The notes under the pieces were generated by a model. It worked only from the letters and a program-made list of their open reading frames with translations, ran no database searches and was not told the origin of the DNA. Position numbers and translations under genes: made by a program. Source: Bradysia coprophila (taxonomy: Eukaryota > Arthropoda > Insecta > Diptera > Sciaridae). Taken from it: DNA of 64,000 nt. The stretch spans positions 186,001 to 250,000 of the forward strand of contig NW_023503371.1 of assembly GCF_014529535.1 (NCBI RefSeq). The letters are read 5' to 3'. This document shows, piece after piece, positions 12,874 through 25,083 of the stretch. Within the stretch, counting starts at the first letter, position 1, and each line of letters opens with the position of its first letter.

Positions 12874-13140
12874 ATGGCTGATGAAGGAAAGAAGAAACGT
12901 GGACGCCCAGCTGCCGTAGCAGCAGAAGCCCCAGCAGCAACTGAAGAAAAGAAATCCCCTGCACCACCGACAAAAGTGGCCAAGAAAAATGACGCCGAAC
13001 CCGTTGCTGCAAGTACAGCAGCTAAACGTGGCCGAGGACGTCCTCCGAAGGGATCCAAAAAGAAAGCAACCCCATACGTCAAGAAAGGCGATTCAAAGGG
13101 ACGTGGTCGACCACCAAAGAAGAGCGATTCAAAGTCATAG
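12874..13140 (+). CDS. Small AT-hook (HMGA/HMGI-like) protein 2
   Basis: Single coding exon of 88 residues, starting MADEGKKKRGRPAA. Three AT-hooks are visible: KKKRGRPAA at residues 6-14, KRGRGRPPKGSKKK around 51-64 and GRGRPPKKS near the end. The middle is Ala/Glu/Pro-rich, as in chironomid HMGI proteins. The ATG is preceded by GATCAAA and by a TTTTCAG acceptor ending at 12863; an upstream in-frame ATG at 12832 would lie in the inferred intron, so the later start is preferred. The product should be a nuclear architectural protein binding AT-rich DNA (family inference). Downstream AATAAA sites occur near 13600 and 13685. Shares hook layout with its two neighbours, so a local duplication origin is likely. 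Confidence 0.87.
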   Translation: MADEGKKKRGRPAAVAAEAPAATEEKKSPAPPTKVAKKNDAEPVAASTAAKRGRGRPPKGSKKKATPYVKKGDSKGRGRPPKKSDSKS

Positions 13141-15348
13141 ACGAAAACAGATAAGATACACACACATTACACAGATTACAAAAGAAAAGAAAACCCGTAA
13201 AATTTACACAGTGAATACCTCAAAAGATGAATATTTTTTAGTGCGAATGATTGTTTTATGAAACGCTCCGGTAACGAATTCCAAATTCCTTTAGAACATT
13301 AATAATTAACTGGTGAATTGTATACACAGTAGGTTCTCTTCAGCATTTTCATTAGCGGAGCTTCTTTTTTTACAAGTAATGATTGTAATTCGAATGGATT
13401 TCAATGTGTTCCGATTTTTTCGATTTTTACATTTTGCTTCTAAGACCCATTCGTAATTTTATTGAATTTTTGCATTTCATTATTATAAACACAACAAATG
13501 AAAGAGAAAAATCTGACTGAATTGCGTGTATTTTCGTTATAAAAAATATAATTAATCATCAGTCTTCGTTCGTATATTAGATAACGTACCTAAAACAATA
13601 ATAAATTGAAATTCATGTATGCCATTTGAAGCGTTTTCCATGTATTTTACATAGGAATGTAATTTTGAAGAAAGAAAACAAAATGAATAAATAAAATAAA
13701 TTCAATTTAACATGTGAGTTGTTACTCGTCAACCGAACCGAATTTCATATACCTTTTGAAGACTGAACCTTGGGGAATAATCGATTCAAGTTTATTTGAG
13801 GAAACTCAAAACGGTACCATACCTACGATAGGGTAAGCTAACAAATGATGGCATTACGACTACCGACAGCTTTACGAGCACCGTCGGCACATTACGAGCA
13901 CCGTCGGCATTACGAGCAACGTCGGCATTACGAGCACCGTCGGCTTTACGATAATCGACGACATTACGAGAACTCTAACAAAAGAAAAGCCAATTGAGGG
14001 CTCCTATTGCAGTAGGTACTCGTATTCGGTAGTTTTACCCTATTGTGTCATATCGTCACAAGACCTTGAACAAAATGGTATTTTGTTGAGTGATTTCTAC
14101 TATTTCCTGCCTGAAACTTGTCAAAAATTAATTTCATTTGAAAGTACGTAATTGTAGAAACAGAACCTGACCGTCGATTGGCTTCATTCATTGCTATCAG
14201 GTTACCTGTAACGTTGGTAAAACTCTTTCAGCTAAAATTTTACGTTTTATGCAGGGCCGGCCTGGCTACCTGAGGGCACATTGGGCATTTAGTTCATGGA
14301 CACAACATCTTACAGATATGGGAATTTCAATAGATCAAACCAAGAGACGCAATCGAGCTTGCCCAATTTCGCCACATGACCCTGGGTTTCAGGTCAATTT
14401 TAAGATTAGGTCATCTCAGGTCAGGTCAAAATCGATAAAAACAAGTTCAGGGCAAAACAGGCTCAAGTATTTTCCGGTCAATTTTCCAGCTTTCATCTTG
14501 CCTGAAGACTATATCAGAGTATATCAACAGGCTGCTAAACGGAAATACTCTTCGTCTATCGTCGAAAGTAAAACCTCCCTATTAAAAAACGAGAATTGAC
14601 TGCTTGAAGCCTAGTAACGTTTTTTTTTTCTCATTTCCAATCTCTTCCAATTGTCAGTCAACTACCATAGTCAACCTCGTAGTACTCGAACAGTGAACAT
14701 CCCTACCCAACTACTCTTTCCATCGTGGTAGTCAACTACCAACGCTACCAACTAACAAAAATATCCATTTTATAAATACAGCAAACAGACATGGCCTTAA
14801 CAAATTAATTTTCAGTGAAATATCAGTTCAACTGAATTTTTCCCTTTACCACAACAAGAATTTTGTCGATAATGATTTTCTAAAAATTGGTCGTGCGGAG
14901 ACAAAACACGGTGATAGGTCCGTTACAGCAAGTAACATCGACAAATTCAAATCAAGGTTTTTTTTATCCCTTTACACAAATCTTGTCAAAACAGGAGAAA
15001 ACCCTTCGACTGATTATAATTTCTGAATTTAAAAAACTTCAGCTGTTATTAACTTCTAACGGCTACACAGGATGCACATGTGGATAGTCTTGATATTAAG
15101 CGCTTGATACACACACCCATTTCTAGCAGCTTCTTGAAACTATTCAAACGCACTCCATTTGATCAGAAGTTATTTAATTTCTCAAATAGAAATGACAAAC
15201 ATCTTAAGCTTAAAAATGTTTTTTTTTCTTTGATTTTCTGTTTCTAACGTTTCTACGGGCTAAAAGACATCAATTCACATTTACCTCGATTTTTGAGATC
15301 AATATTTTTGTGGTAATTTGGTTTTGTTTCGAAAAAGAAAAAAAGAAT
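13141..15348. other. Intergenic between HMGA-like 2 and 3
   Basis: Holds the two convergent 3' ends of HMGA-like 2 and 3 and a short 18-base tandem repeat at 13852-13972. A 116-codon open frame at 14249-14599 shows no domain and no splice context and is not called. Confidence 0.6.
13852..13972. repeat. 18-base tandem repeat
   Basis: About six copies of ATTACGAGCACCGTCGGC, drifting at both ends. More GC-rich than its surroundings. No spacers, so not a CRISPR-type array. Confidence 0.8.
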
Positions 15349-15757
15349 TCAAGCGTCAGAGCCAGTTTCATTTTCGTTTTCCTCATTATTATCATCATCA
15401 TCAGACTCTTCCTCTTCGGTGGATTCGTTTTTCTTCGATTTTGGTCTGCCGCGTCCTTTATTAGCACTTGCAGCACCTTTCTTATTTCCCTTTGCACTGC
15501 CATTTTTTTTGCTTCCTTTTGGTCGACCGCGCCCGCGTTTTTTCGCTGGTGGTGTATCGCTGTCTGAATCCTTTTTACTGGGTGCCGGCGAGCGGGCACG
15601 CTTTTTCGGTGTCGACAGCGTCTAGGATCAATTTAGAATTTTAGGCTTTTCTTTCCATTTATTTTGTTTAAAGAATTTTTTTTAAAATCATTCCCACCTT
15701 TCCTTCGACTGCTCTTCCTCCGCGTTTCTTCGTTTCGGTGTTTTCTGAGTCGGACAT
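15349..15757 (-). CDS. Small AT-hook (HMGA/HMGI-like) protein 3
   Basis: Two coding exons on the minus strand, 15698-15757 and 15349-15621 (20 and 90 codons plus stop), give 110 residues. It starts MSDSENTETKKRGGRAVEGK and carries two clear AT-hooks, KKRGRGRPKGSKK and NKGRGRPKSKK, separated by a Ser/Ala/Lys linker. The end is strongly acidic (EESTEEEESDDDD type), as in vertebrate HMGA, where the acidic tail is a phosphorylation target. The donor is GTGGGA rather than GTAAGT. Opposite orientation to the other two AT-hook genes; related by hook sequence but with a different N-terminus. Nuclear DNA-binding role inferred from the hooks. Confidence 0.85.
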
Positions 15758-18291
15758 AATTGAGCACGTTGACGAAATGCAGATATGTACCTTGGAGAAT
15801 TTTTGGAACGACGCGTTAACGGTTACAGTGTGACACAAATTAGTTGAATTGAAGTGCTAATCAATCAAGCAATCAATTTATTTTTAATGTGGCGTTTATT
15901 CGTGGTTGATATTCTATGTATTCAACAGGTTCAATATTTTCTTTTACATGAATCTGACGTTGGTATCTTACAAATTAGAGGATTCCGGACATTAAAAATG
16001 GCAATGGGTAAAAATTTGAGTTCAGAACTTGTCTACATGATGTTCAGCTATGCAGCATTGATTCAAAGGCCCATAGTCGGAATCGAAGACAAAAAATCTA
16101 TTTTCACTTGGTTGAGGATCCTTAACTCGACAAAGTTAGTGATTCATTAAATTCAGAAAGGCACAACCGAAAATTCCAACGTTTCACGGGTATACAGGTA
16201 TAAAGGTCATGAGATATCGATGTCACGGCAACATCATTTTTACTCACCGCGGTAACATTGAGCGGTGCTGTTAACAAACATTCACATTTTTTATTAAAGG
16301 CTCGGTAAGGATGTTTCGCCTTTTTTAGAGGAAAAGCTTTCCGTATTCTGCGCATTTGACAGATCTGTATCTACCAACTGATATACAAATAATTGTGCCA
16401 ATTGTGGTGATAGATGGTATGTGTGTACACGAAAATTTGTTGCATGTTAGCAACTTTTTATGCCTTTCATTGGGAACGAAATTAATTTTTACCGATATTG
16501 TACTCTGTGAACTTCAAATAAAGTAGACAGAGGAGGAATGATATATGCGACAATGTAAACTACCATGGTATCGGGGGCGAATAGCACTTGAATAGCATTT
16601 AACACACAATGGTCTTTGGTTTGGAATTTTTTTTAATGAAATTCTTTTCGTCCCGCCGAATGGTCACTGTGTGGAAAATAGAGTCAAATTCTTTCAGTCA
16701 AAAGTCGCCATACTTGATGTTAGTTAATGTAATTTCTACAACATATATATACATATCCGAATGCAAGCAGTGGAACAATCACTTCATACGCCGATGGAAA
16801 AATTAAGAAAATTTACGTAAAAATTTTTACTTACTCGAAATCGCTTCGATTTCTTTAGTATCGGAACACTTAATAAACGATTGCTTACAGTCGGTGGGTT
16901 AGTTTATGTTACGCGAATAATTAAATAAAAAAATTTCTCTTCAAAAACTGTCCTTTCTCCACGGAACGCTTTATCAAACAATGGATCCCTTTGTCGTTCT
17001 GGCTGGCGTCTGCGTAATACGACTCGGATGGTAGTTGTATTATACATGGTGTGTGTGTTTTTTTTGCTCCTTCTATTCCATCGCACATAAGATATGGCTT
17101 TCGGATGTGCAATATAAATAGAACGGTTTTCATGTTTACCAACAGACTAGCCATGTTCACTATTTGGTAGTAATATTAGTGCGCGAAAATCTGCCCCAGA
17201 AAAAAAACGACTTGCAATGTAGAGATGTTGTCATGATATTTAAAGTTGTGCCGACGTGGATTTTCGAAAGCAGGATGCATAATTCATGTGCACACAAAAG
17301 AATCAGTTATTGCTACTCTCACACATGAGTGCAGACGAAGAATCCGATGATTTTACCATATAGAAATGGACCCGGTTTTGTTTATTGCATTTTTTAGTTC
17401 TATGAGGATTTTCTGTCTCTACTCGTCGAAGGGAAACAAGATTTTCCTGAATAATCAGTAACAATTCATCATCACATCGTATATACATGGGTAACTCCAG
17501 GGTTACAAATTTCGTCATTTCTGAGGCATAAAGTGAGCTGTGTTGGCTATGTTTTGCGGTAACAAATCAGTCTATAAATTTTCTAATACTCAGGATTAAG
17601 TGCTTTCATGCCAACAAGAATTGGAATTTTTAGCCTGCGAAGTGTGACTTGTGTGATCGAAGAAGTCGGCGTTACACGTTTGTGACTTTTCGAAATGTTT
17701 TCACCAAATGTAAACTGATTTCTGTAAACTTTCTTTTTCCCTGAAAGCTATGGTCAAGACGCGCAATATGAGGTTGGTAGCCCAACATTTGTGGGAGATA
17801 AAAGTGATATTTTTCAGGGGTCATTAATAGCCAGAAATATTTTTTTTCGAAATTGGTGGTTGTTGCCCCACAGAAAATGTTGCTTTAACTCAAAACCGTT
17901 TAAAAAAATGGTTACAAAATTTTTCGAGATAACCTCGACGAGTCAAAATTCGAGGATGACACTTATTACCACTGGAAAGCTGATTTCACCTACTTCACTC
18001 ACCCAGCTAACCTGATCTAGCCAAAGTTATTTTTCTCGTGAAGTCATATGCTGTAGCTTTCGAATGACACCGATCTTCAGTTTTTATATGAAAAAAATTT
18101 AATTTTGGCAACGTTTGGGTCGAGGTGATTTCACCTTACTTCGAAGCAGAATGAACCAAAAATCTTTAAAAAATTTAATTTCGTGTCATTTGGTGCAATT
18201 ATGGAATTATAGCGTTCGTTTCTACAGGGAAACAAGTTTACAGAAATCATTTGAGATGTATTGACAATATCTTGGAAAGTCGAATACAAAC

Positions 18292-18425
18292 AATAGTATT
18301 TTGCATAACAAGGGGCGAAAGTAAAAAAATTCAAACGTGTGAAGTTTGCAGCCCGCGCCGCAGGCAAGGGCGGCAATCACACGATTTGAATTTTTTTACT
18401 TTTGCCCCGAGTGATGCATACTATT
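18292..18425. repeat. MITE-like hairpin with GC-rich loop
   Basis: Arms of about 48 bases: AATAGTATTTTGCATAAC on the left matches the reverse complement of GATGCATACTATT on the right, with GGGGCGAAAGTAAAAAAATT inside. The centre is AGCCCGCGCCGCAGGCAAGG, GC-rich in AT-rich surroundings. Confidence 0.75.
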
Positions 18426-18534
18426 TTTTATGCCAAATACTGCGGAAGATTTGTATTTTCGGTCCGAAACAAAACATAATTTTAATTAAACTGTTGAGTT
18501 ATCAACAAAATTTGCTGTAGAAACACCAAAGTGC

Positions 18535-18575
18535 CGAAAAGCGCGGGGGTCCAGGGGGCGGCAGGCCCCTGGTAT
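18535..18575. repeat. GC-rich stem, dispersed family
   Basis: GCGCGGGGGTCCAGGGGGCG followed by GCAGGCCCCTGG folds on itself (CCAGGGG with CCCCTGG). A related sequence occurs at 58323-58350 (AGCGGGGTCGAGGGGCGGCA). Probably part of the same repeat family. Confidence 0.5.
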
Positions 18576-18961
18576 AAAAATAAAAACAATTTAACAAATG
18601 AAATTACTGTAAACATACATTCACAAATGCCGATTTGTCTCATTTTTGAACTTAATCTGTCAGTCAACAATTCATCCATTTAAAAAGAAAGGTAATGTCT
18701 GAAACTGACTATATATGTAGTGAGCTCGAGAACCCACAGACAAAGCAAATGGAGAAATATAAATGAATTCAGCTTCGCATCTTTTGTGAAAAATCAGACA
18801 TTTTTAGCGGTTTCAATGGAAATAAAAGTTGAATTCACCTGCCATTTTCTAAAATGAATCCAAATCCATTTACAAATGAATTTCGTTTACTCGCCTTTAT
18901 TCACAAAACAATAGGAATCAAATCACAATTGTCTCAAAATTATTTCTATTTCTAAAATCAT

Positions 18962-21900
18962 TCACGATGCAATCGTTCGATAGAATTTTTCCAGAAAATT
19001 TGATATTATGGGATACACGGGATCATATTGTGCGATGCTTTTCTGTCGAACAATTGTACGATATTTCTGTAGTGCTCCAGAAACCAGCTCCAATCTGTAA
19101 TTAAGATTGATTTTTCTTGCCTCATTTTCGGTTCCTCATTTCACATTCCCATCACACTTCTCTCACCTTTCTTTATCAGACGTGTGTCCGTCTAACCACT
19201 GCAATAATTTTTCATTTGTCCAACCAGCGGACGTGTGCGGACTCTGTAAATCACTGTCCGCGTAGCCGAATAGCAAATACAGAACGATGTACGGCGATAT
19301 TGGCGAACCGGATTCGATTGGCTGATTCGATAATTCCTCCGGTGATAGAACAAGAACACTGGACAAAGCCCGTAGGAGCCTTGGGAGAGGAAATATGTTA
19401 GGCAAATGATATGTGTACCGAACTGAGGACATACCGATAAGGTTTTCCCAATGTCGACGGATCACTTATCATTGGTTTGATAGCGGCTTCCAAGTGGAAA
19501 CAATCGTTCTTTAGACGATTTCGTCCAGCTACAGAAATCGGCCGAATGATGGCCACATTCCGTGCGAATAGTTCAATGCAGTGTCCAGCCAACTCTTTGC
19601 CACAGTTGTCAACACTCTGTTTGTCAGCAAATGGTGAAATATGAAGATTCCATGTTCGTAACAGGAAGTCGTGCAATTCTTTCATGTACAATGATGGACC
19701 AGCACTAATTGGCCTTTCACTGTTCAGTCCTGGCTCACGATGCATACTCAACAGAATTATATTCACAGCCGAGTGCATTGATTCTATGGGGGAAAAAAAA
19801 TTTCGACGCTGTTATACCACACGTTGCATTCGGATCTTAACGAAATTTGATTTTACCAATCAATTGCTGCATAATTGCCAGAATAAGATTTTTGCCCTTT
19901 GTTAGATCGTCGGTGATCTTTTCCGCAGCCGATGTATTAACGAAATTCGTACCCAAACTTTGTATCATTTTGCGGACGGCGTCATTGTGGAGATAGACTA
20001 TGTTAGCCAGTGAGGTGTTCTGAAGCTGGGAAGCGTTAGGAATATCTAGAAAATGATAAACATTTCGTGATCATTTCCGGGCATTTGTTAGATGGAATCT
20101 ATGGTCAAAGGATATTATAGTTCTGTGGAACTGTGGGGTTTTTCTATCAAAAATATTGAACTAAACCACAACCACACTTTACTATATCAATGTAAATGAA
20201 GCATTGCTCATAGAAATGTGCATTTACATTGCTTAATCACGTAAGACACAGTACGTCCGTGATTCCAAATTTTGATTTTGACGAGTGTGAATCCCTTTCG
20301 GATTTGGGCTGTAACCACCACACTCATCGAAATGAAAATTTGTAAGATTCTTCCATTCACACAGGGCCGTACTGGCTAAACCCAACTTTCCGAATTTTGC
20401 CAAATTTACAGTATGGTCAGTCCGTGAGTGCACTCACAAAAAAATTACGAATTTTAGACTCTCCCCGAATCGCACACAAAAATGTACGAAAAGATTTTTG
20501 AAAATTTATGAAGAGCACTCTTTCTTCTGACTCCCCCTTCCACCTAATGAGCGTACGGACTTTGTGAATGAACCTTATTCCCAAAAAAAAAAATTAAAAA
20601 AGAAAACTTTAATTACCAACAACAACCACCGTGTCCGTGCCAAGTTTTACATGTGCCTCAATTTTCGTGAGAAAGTCTGTGTTGCATGCATTGAAAACAC
20701 CAGCCACCATCAAACACAAACGATTGTCCACCATAGCCGCACTGAGTTCATTCGACGCAACTCTGATCAAATTGTCAACAGCGTCCTGTTGCACAAAGAA
20801 CGTGTGGTTTAATTACAATCAAAAGAAACGAAAAATGTTTTAAATAATGTTAAAAGGATGCCCGGTTTGTTTAAATAGACACATTGTTCGACGAGGGATA
20901 GTAGACGGTACCCTCGATGATAAATTCGTACACATCGTATTGAATCAGAGTAATATCCTTAGTCAAAAATACGTTAAAGAACGGATACATGGTCACGAAA
21001 AAGAAATCAAATGAAGAAGGAAGAAAAAAGAACGAGAAGAAAAATTCAAAGAATTTCACGCAATAAATTTTTTTGACTTGATATAGTAGGTAGTAGAACT
21101 ATGAATGAGTTTAGAATCGGATATCAACCGAAGGAAACGGTGTTTCTTTTTCCATAGTCAGCATTTTCAAAATTTTATATATTTGTATTCACAAAATGTT
21201 TTGCTAGATATCGGTATAACGACTGTATGGTGCTGGTGCTGCCTATACGAAACATTTAAAATGCCTCTGTATGGTCGAATCAGTAGCGTGCCAGTATGTT
21301 TCCATTCGATTTGTCTATTTGTGGAGGTAATAACCTTATGACAACCAAAAACAGTTGCTGAATGTGCAAAAATTACGAAAGAATGTTCGCGGAAAGCGAC
21401 AGTTTATCCAATGTTTGTTTGGGTATAATGATAATAACAGGCATGTGATTGAAATGTACATCAGCGCCGAATAAACCGACCCTTGAAGGTAGGTTTATTT
21501 GGCGGTCCAATTCGATTGATGGAAAATTGATTTTTTTTTCTTTCAAATGATTAATTAACCTATTAGAGGTATCATGAGTAGTTATTGCCTGAAAAATAAC
21601 GAAAAATCCATTTTCCATCGAATGTGAAATAGCGCCGAATAAACTGGCTGGCTGTCCGTCCTGGACACATGCGATAACGCAAAAAATTACCAAATCGACT
21701 GGAACAACTGCTGTTTATTCGCAATTGGCAAAGATCATAGGTCAGCTCTTGATTTAAAATTGGTCTGTGCAAGCTTAGTCGAAAACTGTTTCAATGAAAG
21801 AGTAGTTAACCTCACACCAATCTGCGGCGCACAGCTATTCTTTGAGTATTTAAAATCATTTGGGCTGCAACTAAACCAAGAATCTGTTGACCGAATGATT

Positions 21901-24900
21901 AGCGACAGTTTACAACAAGAGAACGCATTTAATCAAATAGAATAAATCATGTTTCAATAAACACACCCACCATTCAGCAAAAATGTCTAAACCGAAAAGA
22001 AGCGGATCAACATACACCGTTCACATTAAAGTATGATGCAAAATCGATCCATACATTCCATATACGAAAAACGGTATCAATTATACACATGGCCAAAGTC
22101 AATCGATATTTGCGGACTAATTATAGTCCCAGCTCGAAGGGTCCGTCAATAATGGACATAACTAGTATACCCTCAAATATGATCGATAAATGAATCGCAG
22201 AAAAACGTGTGGGTGTGTGTGGGTGGGACACCGTTTTCGCGTTTCTTTTGATCTTAAGCATGGTTTTGTTTTACGATATTATACTGTGGGAAAGGTCGGA
22301 AACGTTGCGTTCTCATGCAGCTTCAATATATATATATTTCCCACGATATCAAATATCGACTAAACCAGCAAGGAAACATGCCTTCGCTTATTTGGTATCC
22401 TTCAAAAAGATTTACGATTTGCTGAACCACTGGAGGCCCGAATTTTCTGTTATGTGGGGCTTTAAAACATTTCGTAGCAAATTCTCAATAGGTTCATTGA
22501 GTGGAAACATCGAGACATTTTTAAAAGGTTTATCCGGAACATCTGACTATATTTAGATACTCGTCGACTTTTAGGCGGATCAAAATATCGCGAAACAAAG
22601 ATATTGAGGGCATCAAGTTATCAAAATCGTATTTTCTATTAGATAGAAGCAAGAGAGTTTACGTTTCACATGTTCCGGATCATTCAATCAATTGTTTATC
22701 AGGCCGATGCTTTTTGCAGCCGCGTGCGATAAGTGTCGCTTGAGAACTATATTAGCGTTTATCAATAATACCGAAGAGACATTGTTTGCAGTAAGACTGA
22801 TCAAAAAGAAAATCAATCGCGATTTCGCCGGCAATCTAATGCTTAAGAGATACAAATCGCAGGGCCTTCAAAAAGCTAACCATGAGTTACTCGAGGGGTC
22901 CCGCACTCTTCAAGATTTATCAGATTTATTGAGATTTATAGGGATTTATTTTGGGATTTACTCGGATATGGAAGATTTTTTGATTCCCCAGGGAACAGTG
23001 GCCCCCATTTTAGACTTCGATTAGACCATAAATCCCAAAAAATCGCAAAAATTTGCTACTTCGAAAACTAGTCGGAGTTACTATTCGAAGGAGCTGCGAA
23101 TATCCTTCAGCGCTTTTTTGATACCAAAAAAAAAAACCCACCTGAGTTGGACAATCAGTTCCAGCCATTGGAGCTTTCAAATTGATAGCACACTTCTCCA
23201 AATAACCTGTTTCCAAAGACTCGAAAACTGAGTCGCTGTAACGAAAAAAATTAACGAGTTGAAATCCATGCATCGGGAAGCCACTTCCAACGAATACCTG
23301 AACAAAAATTGCGTTCCAAATTTCACCTCTAATCCTCTGGCAAAAGCTAACAGTTTCGGCAGATCTTGTTGCAAGCACTGACCAATATGAGTGGGACAGT
23401 CACTGAATGACGATTTCAGTAAATCTTCCAAATTTTTCCAGAAACTCTTTTTGATGTCGGTTTCGTGGTGTACAATCAGTTCATTGGTTTGAATGTTGGC
23501 AAAGCACTTTTGAAGGGAAATGATCTGCAATCGAATTTCAATTGCGTCGTTTCTTTTTCAACGAACAACGAACAACACTCCGCCCATCAATGACTTACCT
23601 GATTGCAATAGCCGAATATTTCTTCATCGAATAACCATTCCAATGCCGCCCACAGTTTGGACCGAAAATTTTGTGAAGTCGTTAGCGTTGGAGTCTTTCC
23701 CGGACCTCGCGGTGCCACTTTGCTATCCTTTACGTCTTTAACCGGTTTTTTCGAGCCCAGACTGGATGCAACATCAGTGCCAGCAAAGCATTCCTTTATC
23801 GAATGTTTAATGTCATTCACGAATGTGGTCAATGTGTTCGAAATGCATTTGGACAGAGTGTTTAAATTGCAGAATATCTGGCCGGACAAAGTTAAATATT
23901 TTGTTTTGATTAATGCGTCGCACGGTGTTCGTACAATTTCATTTTCAAACCTGCAAACTTTCAACGACCTGAGTTTCATTGCCATTCTTCAGTCCGTTTA
24001 TTAACTCGGAATTGGCGAAATTGTTTAACCGTTGCCTGGCCGTCATCACCTGAGCCATTTCGTTTCGAATGAAATCGATTCGATTCAGATCTGCATTTTC
24101 GACCAACGGCTCCAATTCAAACAGCAAGGTAGCCTGCGACGACGATGACTTAGTCGATTGCAATTTACGGTGCAGTTGCAGAAAACGACCAATTTGGCGT
24201 AAATTGTGAGATGTCTCGTGCAATCTGAACAGTTAGCTTTGAATTAAACGTTTTTTAAAGGAAAGCGTTTGAAAAAATGATGTTGTAGGTCAACGACCTG
24301 CATATTTCAGACGGATATATTGTTTAAGCATGACATTGTATGACAAGCTAAATAAGCTAGAACGTCTAGAATTTTGGTTTCATTGCTACTGCACAATGAA
24401 ACGTCTTTTCAGTTTAGAATTTCGGGGGCTATTCCCGTTATAATTCAGGACAAAATTTTGAATGGAAAATTGGGTGGAAGTGTTCTATGTGTCAACTTCA
24501 ACGTGAGCTGTCAAATTAGGCAATAAACAACAAATCAACTTGAGATAAGACAGTAAAAGTGGTAGAAACGGTCAATTTTATGAGACATTCAACAAACAAA
24601 ACACCTAACACTTTGAATATCTGCTGCCCAAGCTGTCATAATTATCGATCTTAAACTTACCTCTCCAGCACTTTGGTTTGATTCTCTAGCAACGAATATG
24701 GAACATCGACTTGGGACTTCAATTTTTCGGCTCCCTTTTGCAGCCCTTGAATTTGTTCGTTGACAGCATTCAATGCATAATTCAATTTTCCAGCCTGACT
24801 GGCCTGTGACAGTAATGCACCGTGCTGTTGACGTACTTGGGAATGTAGTTCTGAATGCAATTTATCGATGCCAATTTGTAGACGGTTAATTTGCTCGTTG

Positions 24901-25083
24901 AACGAAACCGAGGAGTTTTTTATGTTGCTCGTTTCGATGTTGGCGTTGTCGGAGAGGAAATGTTGATAGAATTCTGGGATAGAATTCAGAAGGCATTTTG
25001 AAATTAGTCGGGTAATTAGGTGAAACAATTGTCAGGTTTGAATTACCATCATTTTCAATTTCGGTACAAATACTGTTGGACAT
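18962..25083 (-). CDS. Cog5/fws: Conserved oligomeric Golgi complex subunit 5 (four way stop)
   Basis: Subunit of the COG tether that returns glycosylation enzymes within the Golgi; Drosophila four way stop is needed for male meiotic cytokinesis. Eleven coding exons (minus): 25047-25083, 24661-24973, 23951-24224, 23599-23877, 23298-23524, 23142-23235, 20617-20785, 19857-20045, 19435-19783, 19167-19379, 18962-19094; total 2277 nt, 758 residues, family-typical. Recognised by the N-terminal helical bundle (SQVDVPYSLLENQTKVLERL, then LQIFCNLNTL) and C-terminal blocks matching human COG5: GPSLYMKELHDFL, GKPYRLLRALSSVL, LLQWLDGHTSDKER and YDPVYPIISNFLEKFY. All phases close. In exon 5 the donor CAG|GTATTC was preferred over an earlier GTGAAA because only it stays in frame. 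A 2.36-kb intron (20786-23141) separates exons 6 and 7. Confidence 0.95.
20786..23141. other. Large Cog5 intron with unassigned open frames
   Basis: By far the longest Cog5 intron. On the plus strand an open frame at 21643-21945 ends just before two AATAAA signals (21943 and about 21955). Other open frames (21373-21693 minus, 22209-22556 plus, 22692-23024 plus) have no family resemblance. A short repeat, AGCGCCGAATAAAC, occurs at 21461 and 21631. This could be a nested gene, a degraded mobile element or neither. Confidence 0.4.
21643..21945 (+). other. Unassigned open frame inside Cog5 intron
   Basis: One hundred open codons without ATG in the first half; the first in-frame ATG is late. The peptide is compositionally protein-like: a Cys-rich start (DTCDNAKNYQIDWNNCCLF), then CASLVENCFNERVVNLTPIC and a helical end LKSFGLQLNQESVDRMI. 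The stop codon overlaps an AATAAA, with another 12 bases on. It may be a terminal exon of a nested plus-strand gene or a retro-inserted fragment. I do not recognise the family. Confidence 0.25.

Larger units (their letters stand above)
15758..18961. other. Intergenic, HMGA-like 3 to Cog5
   Basis: About 3.2 kb without a supported gene. Contains a MITE-like hairpin at 18292-18425 and a GC-rich stem at 18535-18575. Scattered short open frames lack any domain. Confidence 0.6.

Noticed and set aside
13852-13972. CRISPR-like array or coding repeat
   Set aside because: A contiguous 18-base tandem repeat, too short and without spacers or an open gene around it.
22209-22556. 115-codon open frame in the Cog5 intron as a membrane protein
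   Set aside because: Starts at a GTG in a GT-rich run, has one hydrophobic stretch only, no splice partners and no family resemblance.
23298-23327. Cog5 exon 5 donor at GAG|GTGAAA
   Set aside because: Leaves the next exon out of phase; the downstream CAG|GTATTC donor restores phase and gives FSDSVFESLE, fitting the family.
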